Below are positions 1 through 7,564 of a stretch of DNA of 19,309 nt, in pieces (the stretch's first letter is position 1; each line of letters opens with the position of its first letter). Source of the DNA: an uncultured Angelakisella sp. (GTDB taxonomy: Bacteria; Bacillota; Clostridia; Oscillospirales; Ruminococcaceae); the NCBI GenBank assembly GCA_934524965.1, contig CAKSYU010000031.1, positions 1 to 19,309 of the forward strand, read 5' to 3'. Under the pieces are notes generated by a model. The model saw nothing but the letters and a program-made list of their open reading frames with translations. It made no database searches and was not told the DNA's origin. Position numbers and translations under genes: made by a program.

Positions 1-75
<75 letters not shown>

Positions 76-83
76 TATCAAGA

Positions 84-107
84 AAGTCGCCGTTAGGCGG
101 CTTTTTT
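84..107 (+). terminator. Intrinsic terminator of the tRNA-Lys transcript
   Basis: A hairpin with arms AAGTCGCC and GGCGGCTT, a GTTA loop and a run of T at 102-107 follows the CCA end by about ten bases. One T-G wobble is in the stem. Confidence 0.85.
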
Positions 108-140
108 GTGTTTATACATTCGCGTTTTCAGCGGTACTTG

Positions 141-169
141 TTGAGGATATTGGGAGAACATGCTATCAT
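141..169 (+). promoter_or_regulatory. Sigma-A promoter of the TraX-family gene
   Basis: TTGAGG at 141-146 and TATCAT at 164-169 are separated by 17 bases, and a TGC just before the -10 box gives an extended -10. The start would be near 176, 35 bases ahead of the open frame, with a GAGGAG ribosome site at 194-199. Confidence 0.6.
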
Positions 170-210
170 AAATATACTGCAAACTATTATAATGAGGAGC
201 AAGATATTAA

Positions 211-958
211 ATGAAACCACAGCATGGATTGAACGCAAATCATTTGAAGACGATTGCGATTTTTGCCATGACGATAGACCATATATGCGATTTGGTTTAT
301 CCCGGCTTTCCAGCGGAACCCGTAGCGATCGGGTTGCATATTATAGGGCGCTTGACGGCTCCGATCATGTGGTTTTTCGTATGTGAGGGGTATTAACTAC
401 ACACATAATGTGAAAAAGTATATGCTGCGAATGGGAGCTTTCGCTTTGATTTCGCATTTTGCATATTGTTTTGCGTTTGGGATTAACATGATTCCGTTCA
501 GCACAGGGATCTTTAATCAGACAAGTGTGATGTATCCGCTGTTTATTGCAATCGTGGTCATGTGGATACGGGATAGCGATTTACCGTTGAAAAACTGGGT
601 AAAGACAGCGCTTATCTTTGTGTTGATTTGGAGCGCTTTCCCTGCCGACTGGAGCTGCATAGCTGTATTGGCAATACTGGGAATGTATAAAAACAGAGGC
701 AATCTGAAAAATCAGACGAAAGTAATGCTCCTGTGTGTTGCCGTATATTCGTTCGTGTCCTTCTTCTTTGTGAGCAGGAGCTATGCCTTTGTACAAATCG
801 GTGTTTTGCTGGTTTACCCGGTTTTAACCCTGTATAATGGCAAAAAGGGTTCTGCAAGGTGGATGAAGTGGTTTTTCTATCTTTACTACCCGCTGCACCT
901 TATCCCTATCGGAGTTTTCCGTATCTGTGTTTATGGGGATACCTGTATATTGTTTTAA
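211..958 (+). pseudogene. TraX-family integral membrane protein, split by a one-base frameshift
   Basis: Two consecutive frames together give one TraX-like protein of about 249 residues, near the usual family length. The first part (211-396) runs from MKPQHGLN through a hydrophobic segment to the family-typical stretch WFFVCEGY, then stops at TAA 394-396. The second frame resumes at once with NYTHNVKKYMLR, the normal TraX continuation, and stays open to 958 with several more membrane segments and a YLYYPLHL motif near the C-terminus. Removing one T in 391-394 restores one continuous frame. TraX was first described as the F-plasmid pilin acetylase; chromosomal homologues in Firmicutes are uncharacterised membrane proteins, probably acyltransferases. 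Everything after the break is intact, so the lesion is recent or a sequencing/assembly error. The gene is visibly more AT-rich than the rest of the window, which fits separate acquisition. No conjugation genes are nearby. Confidence 0.85.
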
Positions 959-1043
959 CGGTATAAACAGGTATTGATGTAAGTCTTGCCTCAGGGTAAT
1001 GATGTGCCCCTGTCGGTGACAAGGTCAAGCTGCATGTCACACA

Positions 1044-1073
1044 TTGACAATTGCGCCTGAGATACGGTAAGAT
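1044..1073 (+). promoter_or_regulatory. Sigma-A promoter of the flavin reductase-like gene
   Basis: TTGACA at 1044-1049 and TAAGAT at 1068-1073 are separated by 18 bases. An AGGAGG ribosome site at 1083-1088 precedes the ATG at 1097. The preceding stretch 959-1043 shows no gene; it has only a weak CAGGG/CCCTG dyad without a T run. Confidence 0.6.
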
Positions 1074-1096
1074 GGTGCCAAAAGGAGGCTGATATT

Positions 1097-1654
1097 ATGC
1101 GTAGAAATTTGGGAAAGAAACCGTGGTTCTATCCGCTGCCGGTGCTTATTATCGGGACATACGATGAGAACGGTGTACCGGACGCGATGAATGCGGCTTA
1201 CGGCGGGCTGTACACCTCCAATATGGTGGAATTCTGCATTTCTCACGACAGAAAAACCTTTAAGAACATCATGGAGACAAAGGCTTTTACCGTCAGCTTT
1301 GCCGATGCCGAGAATATGGTGCCCAGCGATTACGTAGGGCTTGTCTCGGGGAATGATACGCCAGACAAAATGGAAAAGGCGGGGTGGACCATCACGCCCT
1401 CCGAATTTGTGACTGCGCCGCTTTTTGAGGAGCTGCCGGTCACCTGGGAGTGTGAATTTGTGCGGGTGACGGAGGAAGGCAATGTGCTGGGATGTCTGGT
1501 GAATATCAGCGTGAGCGAAAGCGTGCTGGACGATGCCGGTCGTATTTCCATGGAAAGGTTCAAGCCCCTTGTATTTGACCACGCGACCTATGATTACCTG
1601 AAGGTGGACGGTGTGGTGGGCAAATCTTTTGAAGTGGGCAAAAAGCTGAAATAA
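1097..1654 (+). CDS. Flavin reductase-like / flavoredoxin-type FMN-binding protein
   Basis: 185 residues, ATG start fixed by AGGAGG eight bases upstream. The N-terminal PWFYPLPVLIIGTYDENGVPDAMNAA region is the typical start of the flavin reductase-like split-barrel fold, which binds FMN: a hydrophobic strand, then D-x-N-G-x-x-x and an A-M-N-A segment. The pattern continues with TSNMVEFCIS, the K-T-x-x-N-I segment and FTVSFAD, all typical of this fold. The length matches single-domain members. Known members transfer electrons between NAD(P)H or ferredoxin and flavin, or act as electron carriers in anaerobes; the exact partner cannot be told here. The gene has its own promoter and a strong terminator, so it is probably monocistronic. 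There is no signal peptide, so it is cytoplasmic. Confidence 0.88.
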   Translation: MRRNLGKKPWFYPLPVLIIGTYDENGVPDAMNAAYGGLYTSNMVEFCISHDRKTFKNIMETKAFTVSFADAENMVPSDYVGLVSGNDTPDKMEKAGWTITPSEFVTAPLFEELPVTWECEFVRVTEEGNVLGCLVNISVSESVLDDAGRISMERFKPLVFDHATYDYLKVDGVVGKSFEVGKKLK

Positions 1655-1690
1655 CAGCAGGACGCATTTACTTGCAGCCTGCGGTACGAA

Positions 1691-1731
1691 AAACGGAGAA
1701 GCCATTTGAGGGCTTTTCCGTTTATTTTTTT
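1691..1731 (+). terminator. Strong intrinsic terminator after the flavin reductase-like gene
   Basis: A 13-bp stem (1691-1703 with 1711-1723, one G-T wobble) with a 7-base loop is followed by a T-rich tail at 1721-1731. Confidence 0.9.
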
Positions 1732-1761
1732 CGCAGATTTACACAAGTCTATGATTTTTTA

Positions 1762-1790
1762 TTGACCTTACAATCGGAATTTGTTATGAT
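1762..1790 (+). promoter_or_regulatory. Sigma-A promoter of lysR-xdhC
   Basis: TTGACC at 1762-1767 and TATGAT at 1785-1790 with a 17-base spacer. TG at 1782-1783 provides an extended -10. The predicted start lies about 30 bases before the LysR ATG, whose ribosome site AGGGAGGG is at 1811-1818. Confidence 0.7.
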
Positions 1791-1826
1791 AATACGGTAA
1801 TTTCCAATACAGGGAGGGCAGACAAC

Positions 1827-2723
1827 ATGGAACTGCGCAATATAACGACTTTTCTGCGGGTGGCGGAGCTGCAAAATTTTACCCACGCTGCGATGGAACT
1901 GGGCTATTCCCAGTCTGCCGTCACGGTACAGATCCGCCAGCTGGAGACGGAGCTGGGTGTGCAGCTCTTTGAGCGCATCGGGCGCTCGGTTCGGCTGACT
2001 GCGCCGGGGCAGACCTTCTTGCAGCAGGCGGGGGAGATCATCAAGGCGGCAGACCGTGCCAGAGATGCCGTGCGTGCCGCGCCGGAGCCGGAGGGCACAC
2101 TGCGGCTGGGGACGATGGAATCTCTCGGGGCATCGGTGGTGTGGCGGCTGATTGCCGGCTTCCACCGGCAGTACCCGCGGGTGAATGTGGTGGTGCGTAC
2201 CTCCACCGCCGATGGGCTTTTGGAAATGATGCGCCGCAACGATGTGGACTTTATTTACTTTGTCGATGAAAAGCAGTACAGCCCCGACTGGGAGATCCCG
2301 CTGTGTATTCCGGAGGAGACGGTATTTGTCACCTCGCCCCACTCCAGATTGGCGAGCCGTGGGGAGCCGATCCCGCTGCGGGAGCTGGTGACCTACCCCT
2401 GTGTGCTGACCGAGGCAGGGGAGAGTTACCGTATTCCTTTTGAGCGGCTGCTGGCGGAGCATGACCTTGATGTGGCGCCCATTCTGGAGATTGGCAGTAC
2501 CGAGATCGTGGCGCGCATGGTACGGGAAAATATCGGTTATTCCGTTCTGCCTATGTATGTGGCTTCGGAGTATATCAAGTCCGGCGAGCTGGTCACCTTC
2601 CCTGTGCCGGAATTCAGCTCCAACATGTACCAGCATGTCATTTACCATAAAAACAAATGGCTGACGCCCCAGATGAAGGGCTTTATGCAAGCCATTATTG
2701 ACTATGTGAACGCCCAGTCGTAA
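1827..2723 (+). CDS. LysR-family transcriptional regulator
   Basis: 298 residues, the standard length of the family. Residues 1-60 form the winged helix-turn-helix (ELRNITTFLRVAEL, then FTHAAMELGYSQSAVTVQIR, then LGVQLFER). Residues about 90-295 form the periplasmic-binding-protein-like effector domain, starting at GTLRLGTMES. It sits 14 bases upstream of xdhC on the same strand, so the two are probably co-transcribed. LysR proteins usually act on their own promoter or a neighbour, so xdhC and possibly remote molybdenum hydroxylase or purine genes are candidate targets. The effector is unknown. Its promoter is close to consensus. Confidence 0.95.
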   Translation: MELRNITTFLRVAELQNFTHAAMELGYSQSAVTVQIRQLETELGVQLFERIGRSVRLTAPGQTFLQQAGEIIKAADRARDAVRAAPEPEGTLRLGTMESLGASVVWRLIAGFHRQYPRVNVVVRTSTADGLLEMMRRNDVDFIYFVDEKQYSPDWEIPLCIPEETVFVTSPHSRLASRGEPIPLRELVTYPCVLTEAGESYRIPFERLLAEHDLDVAPILEIGSTEIVARMVRENIGYSVLPMYVASEYIKSGELVTFPVPEFSSNMYQHVIYHKNKWLTPQMKGFMQAIIDYVNAQS

Positions 2724-2737
2724 GGGAGGGACTGAAA

Positions 2738-3529
2738 ATGGACCGTCTGGAGATAGCAAAAAAAGAAGCGGAGCTGCTGGAAGCGGGGACGCCCTATGCT
2801 GCCGTGACTATTGTGGAAGCGGAAAACATAGCCCGCACCGAGGCGAAAATGCTAGTGCTGGCAGATGAAACGATCTACGGGACCGTGGGCGGCGGGGCAG
2901 GGGAACGCCTTGCGATCCGTGACGCGGCGGCGCTGCTGGCGGAGGGGAAGAACGCCATTCGCCATTACGAGCTTTCCTCGCCGCTTTCGGAGGCGGGAAA
3001 GGCGTGCGGCGGCAGGCTGACCGTGTTTATAGAAAGCTGCCGCAGCACCCGTCCGCAGCTGATTATGGTGGGCGGCGGTCATGTGGGGACGGCGCTGATC
3101 CGCGCGGCAAAGCTGACGGGCTTTACCGTGACGCTGCTGGATACCCGAGGAGAGGAGCAGATCGGCGCGGCGATCGAAGCCGCAGACCGGTTCATTCCTT
3201 TGCGGAGCTTTGGCGAGGTGGAAAAGATAAAGCTGCCCGCCGGTGCCTGCTATGTGGTGGCGACCTATAGCCACGCCACTGATGGCGAAGCGCTGGGCGG
3301 TGTGCTGCGCCATACCGATGCCGCCTATATCGGTATGATCGGCAGCCGCCGCAAGATCGGCGCGATCTATGAGAAACTGGAGGCGGAGGGCTTTACGCCG
3401 AAACAGCTTGTCGCCGTTCATGCTCCCATCGGGCTTGCCCTTGGCGGGGAGATGCCGGAGGAGATCGCGGTCTCCATACTGGCAGAGATCCTGATGACCC
3501 GCCACGGCAGAAGCAGAGCCGACCTTTAA
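2738..3529 (+). CDS. xdhC: XdhC/CoxI-family molybdenum hydroxylase maturation protein
   Basis: 263 residues with a clear ribosome site (GGGAGGG, 2724-2730). The N-terminal XdhC domain carries GTVGGG (residues 48-53) and the ACGGRLTVFIE motif near residue 90. The C-terminal domain has a Rossmann fold, beginning at IMVGGGHVG (about 109-117) and containing YIGMIGSRRK about 80 residues later. Known XdhC binds molybdenum cofactor, directs its sulfuration and inserts it into xanthine dehydrogenase-type enzymes; in Clostridia, relatives also serve selenium-dependent molybdenum hydroxylases. No hydroxylase, cofactor synthesis or selenium gene lies in this window, so the client enzyme must be elsewhere. 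A bidirectional terminator follows. Confidence 0.9.
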   Translation: MDRLEIAKKEAELLEAGTPYAAVTIVEAENIARTEAKMLVLADETIYGTVGGGAGERLAIRDAAALLAEGKNAIRHYELSSPLSEAGKACGGRLTVFIESCRSTRPQLIMVGGGHVGTALIRAAKLTGFTVTLLDTRGEEQIGAAIEAADRFIPLRSFGEVEKIKLPAGACYVVATYSHATDGEALGGVLRHTDAAYIGMIGSRRKIGAIYEKLEAEGFTPKQLVAVHAPIGLALGGEMPEEIAVSILAEILMTRHGRSRADL

Positions 3530-3540
3530 TATTCAAAAAA

Positions 3541-3582
3541 CGCAGAAGACCCACCCCATGCACGGGGCAGGTCTTTTTTGCT
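3541..3582. terminator. Bidirectional terminator between xdhC and feoB
   Basis: An interrupted hairpin pairs AAGACC with GGTCTT and CCCC with GGGG. A T run (3573-3579) serves the plus strand and an A run (3535-3540, read as T on the minus strand) serves feoB. It separates two convergent genes. Confidence 0.85.
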
Positions 3583-3584
3583 GC

Positions 3585-5726
3585 CTATGCCAAAAGGTGC
3601 GCGGCACCATTGACCAATATGCACGCTGCCATGCCGCACAGGGTGGGCAGCACCGCCGCCAGCAGCGTCCATTTCAGGCTGCCGGTTTCCTTTTTAATAG
3701 TCATCAGGGTGGTGGCACAGGGGAAGTGCATCAGCATGAACAGCATGACGCACAGCGCCGTCACAGGTGTCCAGCCGTTTTGCAGAAAGACCGTCTGCAT
3801 TGCCGCAAGACTTTCCGGCTGCTGCAGGACGCCCTGCGAAAGATAGGTCATCAGCATAATGGGCACGACGATCTCATTGGCGGGCAGCCCCAGCAGGAAC
3901 GCCAGCAGAATGACACCGTCCAGCCCCATAAGCCGACCGAGCGGTTCGAGCGCCGCCGCAAGGCAGGAAAGCAGCGTCCCGCCCCCGACCGAGATATTTG
4001 CCAGTAGCCACAGCAGCAAGCCGGCAGGAGCCGCAGCTGTGACCGCGCGCCCCAGTACGAACAGGGTACGGTCAAACACCGAACGCACAATGACCTGCCC
4101 CCACTGCGGTTTGCGGTAGGGCGGAAGCTCCAATGTAAAGGAGGACGGCATCCCCCGCAGCACGGTGCGGGAAAGCAGCCGTGTAACGCCAAAGGTGACC
4201 AGAAGCCCCAGCAGGATCAACGCCGTCAGCCCGAGGGCGGAGAGCAGCGAGCCGCCCCAGCCGCCCGCCGTTCCCACAAAAAAGAGAAGGATAAGATTGA
4301 CCAGTGTGGGAAAGCGCCCGTTGCAGGGAACAAAGCTGTTGGTGAGGATCGCCAGCAGGCGTTCCCGCGGGGAATGAATAATGCGGCAGCCCACCACGCC
4401 GGCGGCGTTGCAGCCAAAGCCCATGCAGATGGTGAGCGCCTGCTTGCCGCATGCCCCGCAGCGCTTGAGGGGGTGATCAAGGTTGTAGGCGACACGCGGC
4501 AGGTAGCCGATGTCCTCCAGCAGAGTGAACAGGGGGAAGAAAATCGCCATGGGCGGCAGCATGACCGAGACGACCCATGCCGCCACCCGATAGACCCCCA
4601 GCACCAGCGCATCGTGCAGCCACAGCGGAGCGTCCAGTCCCAGCAGGGCAGCGCTTAGCCACCCCTGCACATGGAACAGCCCCTTTGCCAGCAGTGCCGA
4701 GGGCAGGTTCGCCCCGCTGATGGTGAGCCAGAAGATCCCCGCCAGCAGAAGCAGCATGACGGGGCAGCCCCAGCGCCGTCCGGTCAGGAGACGATCCCAT
4801 TTGCGGTCGGCGGCGGAGTAGCTTTTTTCTTCTCCGGTGACGACCGCTGCCGCCAACTGACCGGCGGTTTGGGTAAGCGTGGTCACAATGGCGTCCCGCA
4901 GTCCCTCCGGTGTGACGGCGTGCTGTTCCAGTATCGCTTCCGCTTCCCGCAGGGCAAGGAACAGACCGGCGCTTTGCCGGAAGTGCTCCCCCAAGCGGCA
5001 CTCCAGTGCGCGCAGCAGGGAGGGGTCACCCTCCAACAGCCGCAGCGCCAGCCAGTGGATATTCAGCCCGCGGCAGTCCATCTGACGCAGCGCGCGGCAC
5101 AGCGGCAGCAGGGCTTCCTCTACCGCCGACGGATAGCAGATCGTGAGGGGTTTTTTGTCGCCCTGGTGCGAAAGCGCCGCCTCCAACAGCCGCGGCAGGG
5201 CGGCAGCCGCCCCCTTTTGCCGTGCGGTACAGCCGATGACCGGTACGCCCAGCAGGTTTTCCAGCTGTGGGAGGTCAAGGCGCAGTCCGCGCTTTTTTGC
5301 CTCGTCCATCAGGTTGACGCATACCGCCGCCCGCGGGGTGATCTCCAGAACCTGCAGAACAAGGTTCAGGTTGCGTTCCAGACAGGTGGCGTCGCACACC
5401 ACGCATACGGCGTCCGGTGCGCCGAAGCAGATAAAATCCCGTGCGACCTCCTCCTCGGCGGAGTGTGCCATCAGCGAGTAGGTGCCGGGCAGATCAACAA
5501 GGCGGTAGCTTTTGCCGTGATAAGTACAGCGCCCCTCGGCAGTGGCGACGGTTTTGCCCGTCCAGTTGCCGGTGTGCTGGTTCATGCCGGTGAGCGCGTT
5601 GAATAGGGTGCTTTTGCCCACATTGGGGTTGCCTGCCATGGCAATGGTTTTCTCCGTCTGGTCGGCAGGGGAGCGGTGTTTTTGCCGCAGCGCCCGTCTG
5701 CCGGTACTGCTGCCAGTAAGACCCAT
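3585..5726 (-). CDS. feoB: Ferrous iron transporter FeoB (GTPase-permease)
   Basis: 713 residues, a full-length FeoB. The N-terminal cytosolic G domain shows G1 GNPNVGKST (32-40), the switch region with TGNWTGKTV, G3 DLPG (78-81) and G4 NLMD (138-141). A helical GDI-like linker follows, then the polytopic membrane domain. It contains the conserved KQALTICMGFGCNAAGVVG stretch, the SFVPCNGRFPTL motif and the NEIVVPIMLM motif. It moves Fe(II) across the cytoplasmic membrane, driven or gated by GTP binding and hydrolysis. The start is set by a near-perfect ribosome site (GGAGGTGAT) inside the end of feoA. One base separates the two genes, so they are one operon. No feoC is present; the gene ends at the shared terminator. 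Confidence 0.97.
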   Translation of the reverse strand: MGLTGSSTGRRALRQKHRSPADQTEKTIAMAGNPNVGKSTLFNALTGMNQHTGNWTGKTVATAEGRCTYHGKSYRLVDLPGTYSLMAHSAEEEVARDFICFGAPDAVCVVCDATCLERNLNLVLQVLEITPRAAVCVNLMDEAKKRGLRLDLPQLENLLGVPVIGCTARQKGAAAALPRLLEAALSHQGDKKPLTICYPSAVEEALLPLCRALRQMDCRGLNIHWLALRLLEGDPSLLRALECRLGEHFRQSAGLFLALREAEAILEQHAVTPEGLRDAIVTTLTQTAGQLAAAVVTGEEKSYSAADRKWDRLLTGRRWGCPVMLLLLAGIFWLTISGANLPSALLAKGLFHVQGWLSAALLGLDAPLWLHDALVLGVYRVAAWVVSVMLPPMAIFFPLFTLLEDIGYLPRVAYNLDHPLKRCGACGKQALTICMGFGCNAAGVVGCRIIHSPRERLLAILTNSFVPCNGRFPTLVNLILLFFVGTAGGWGGSLLSALGLTALILLGLLVTFGVTRLLSRTVLRGMPSSFTLELPPYRKPQWGQVIVRSVFDRTLFVLGRAVTAAAPAGLLLWLLANISVGGGTLLSCLAAALEPLGRLMGLDGVILLAFLLGLPANEIVVPIMLMTYLSQGVLQQPESLAAMQTVFLQNGWTPVTALCVMLFMLMHFPCATTLMTIKKETGSLKWTLLAAVLPTLCGMAACILVNGAAHLLA

Positions 5727-5727
5727 A

Positions 5728-5967
5728 TCACATCACCTCCCGCCGCATCAGGACGCCGTGAGCGTCCTCCCGCCGCAGGGCAATGGCGGTGCCGCGGATA
5801 AGATAAGCCTTGGGGTCGCCGGCAGGGCTTTGCCCCACACATTCCACCCGCGTTCCCGGCACCAGCCCCAGATCCAAAAGGCGGCGGCGCAGTTCACCGG
5901 TCGTCAGCAGTTCCTGCACCGCGGCGGTCTCACCGACGGTCATATCATCAAGATAAAAAGTATCCAT
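5728..5967 (-). CDS. feoA: FeoA, small SH3-like protein of the ferrous iron transporter
   Basis: 79 residues, the usual size. The motif LRRRLLDLGLVPGTRVECVG followed by an AYLIRGTAIALRREDA ending is diagnostic of the FeoA SH3-like fold. FeoA is a cytosolic partner needed for full FeoB activity. Its stop codon is one base before the feoB start. The ribosome site is weak (GAAAGG about 13 bases before ATG). I see no clear promoter or iron-regulator box in 5968-6080, so its control is unresolved. Confidence 0.93.
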   Translation of the reverse strand: MDTFYLDDMTVGETAAVQELLTTGELRRRLLDLGLVPGTRVECVGQSPAGDPKAYLIRGTAIALRREDAHGVLMRREVM

Positions 5968-6080
5968 AGTAGCTCATAACCTTTCCGGAAGCCGCACGGT
6001 AACAGGGAGGCTCCCATCTCATGCTATTCACCGGCGGGGAAAGGGGGAACCGCATAGTGGGAGGGGAAAACATTTTTCGC

Positions 6081-6109
6081 TTGACAGCGGAAGGGGAGAG
6101 CAGTATAAT
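6081..6109 (+). promoter_or_regulatory. Perfect-consensus sigma-A promoter of the tetR-ABC operon
   Basis: TTGACA at 6081-6086, exactly 17 bases, then TATAAT at 6104-6109. The start is expected near 6116. A promoter this strong usually implies tight repression, which fits the TetR gene that follows. Confidence 0.9.
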
Positions 6110-6121
6110 AACATATGATAT

Positions 6122-6135
6122 ATAACAAAAGTTAT
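6122..6135 (+). promoter_or_regulatory. Candidate TetR operator (inverted repeat)
   Basis: ATAAC-AAAA-GTTAT is a perfect 5-bp inverted repeat just past the predicted transcription start and about 15 bases before the tetR ATG. A further ATAAC copy lies at 6108-6112. Position and form fit autorepression by the TetR protein, but this is inference. Confidence 0.5.
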
Positions 6136-6149
6136 GGAAAGGAGCAGCT

Positions 6150-6716
6150 ATGCCGCCTAAAGTAAAGGTCACCAAAGAGGAGATCACCGCTGCCGCGCTG
6201 GAACTGCTGCGCCAAAAGGGAATGGAGGCGGTGAATGCCCGCGCCGTGGCAAAGGCGCTGGGGTGCTCCACTCAACCCATCTTCAGCAATTACAGCACCA
6301 TGGTGGAGCTTTTTGCCGATGTGCTTGCCGTAGGCTATGCCGAGTACAGCCGCTGGACCGAGCAGCAGATGAAAGCGGGCAGGTACCCGCCCTATAAGGC
6401 TTCCGGTATGGCTTACATTTCCTTTGCGCGGCAGCAGCCGGAGCTATTCCGGGTGCTGTTTATGCGGGACAGGAGAGGGGAGCCGCCGCAGGCGGAGGAC
6501 GATTTCACCCGCAGCATCATTGCCATATTGATGGAAAAAAGCGGGTTGAACGAGCAGGACGCCCGCATGCTGCATCTGGAAATGTGGGTATTTGTACACG
6601 GTGTTGCCAGTATGCTGGTCACCGGCTACCTCGATCTGGACGAGGAGATCATAAGTGCCATGCTGACCGATAACTATTTTGGTCTGCTGCGGCGCAAAAA
6701 GGAGAGTGCAGAATGA
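6150..6716 (+). CDS. TetR/AcrR-family regulator with WHG-type C-terminal domain
   Basis: 188 residues. Residues about 8-55 form the TetR helix-turn-helix (EEITAAALELLRQKGMEAV, then AVAKALGCSTQPIFSNYSTM). The C-terminal part carries WVFVHGVASMLVTG (about 149-162), a form of the WHG motif found in one TetR subgroup. The ribosome site GGAAAGGAG precedes the ATG. It heads an operon with an ABC exporter, its stop overlapping the next start by four bases (ATGA). It most likely represses its own operon and is released by a ligand, perhaps the ABC substrate. The ligand is unknown. Confidence 0.92.
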   Translation: MPPKVKVTKEEITAAALELLRQKGMEAVNARAVAKALGCSTQPIFSNYSTMVELFADVLAVGYAEYSRWTEQQMKAGRYPPYKASGMAYISFARQQPELFRVLFMRDRRGEPPQAEDDFTRSIIAILMEKSGLNEQDARMLHLEMWVFVHGVASMLVTGYLDLDEEIISAMLTDNYFGLLRRKKESAE

Positions 6717-7564
6717 ACGAAACAGTACTAAAGGTGCGGGGCTTGTGCAAGCAGTACCCCGCCTTTACCCTGTGCAATGTCGCCTTTTCGCTGGAGGCGG
6801 GGCGCATCATGGGCTTTATTGGGCGCAACGGCGCCGGTAAGACCACGACCTTGAAATCCATTTTGGGGCTGGTACACCCCGATGCGGGGGAGATACGCTA
6901 CTTCGGGCTGCCCTTTGCCGAGAATGAACAGAGCATCAAGGGGCAGATCGGTTATGCCGCGGGCGGGGTAAGCTATTACCAGCGCCGCCGCGTGCGGGAG
7001 ATCGCCGCGATGACGGCATCTTTTTATCCTCAGTGGGATAACGCAGCCTACCGCCGCTATCTGGAACGCTTTTCTCTGGACGAGAATAAGCAGCTTCGGG
7101 AGCTTTCCGAGGGTATGAAGGTCAAGTTCCATCTGGCGCTGGCGCTTTCGCACCATGCCCGCCTGCTGCTGCTGGACGAACCGACCAGCGGACTGGACCC
7201 CGTCTCGCGCGAGGAGCTGCTGGAAATTTTTCTGCGGTTGGCGGAGGAGGGCGTTGCCATTCTCTTTTCCACCCACATCACCTCCGATCTGGAAAAGTGC
7301 GCTGATGATATCACCTATATCCAAAAGGGAAAGATCCTTGCCAGCAAGCCCATCGGGGAATTCCGGCAGGATTACCGGTTGGTGCGCCAGCAGGGCGAGC
7401 TGACCGAGGAGCAGAAAAAGGCGGTGCTGGGACGCTCCCGCGAAAAGGCGGGGGATACCCTGCTGATCCGGCGGGAGGAAGCCACGCGCTTTGCCGGTCT
7501 TACCGTGACGGAGCAGACGCTGGAGGAGATCATGGTGCATCTGGAAAAGGAGGGAGAGGTATGA
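6713..7564 (+). CDS. ABC transporter ATP-binding protein (ABC-2 exporter type)
   Basis: 283 residues with all ATPase motifs: Walker A GRNGAGKTT (37-45), signature LSEGM (131-135), Walker B LLLLDE (151-156) followed by a D-loop SGLD, and switch His188 in FSTHIT. The C-terminal extension of about 70 residues ends with the VTEQTLEEIMVHL segment typical of drug/peptide exporter ATPases. It overlaps tetR upstream and the permease downstream by four bases each, so translation is coupled. Together with the permease it resembles the BcrA/YtrB/PmtA group; the substrate could be a peptide, lipid or drug and cannot be read from sequence. Confidence 0.95.
   Translation: MNETVLKVRGLCKQYPAFTLCNVAFSLEAGRIMGFIGRNGAGKTTTLKSILGLVHPDAGEIRYFGLPFAENEQSIKGQIGYAAGGVSYYQRRRVREIAAMTASFYPQWDNAAYRRYLERFSLDENKQLRELSEGMKVKFHLALALSHHARLLLLDEPTSGLDPVSREELLEIFLRLAEEGVAILFSTHITSDLEKCADDITYIQKGKILASKPIGEFRQDYRLVRQQGELTEEQKKAVLGRSREKAGDTLLIRREEATRFAGLTVTEQTLEEIMVHLEKEGEV

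Noticed and set aside
385..396. Programmed frameshift in the TraX gene
   Set aside because: There is no slippery heptamer, no stimulatory hairpin and no upstream Shine-Dalgarno at the right distance; a plain indel is simpler.
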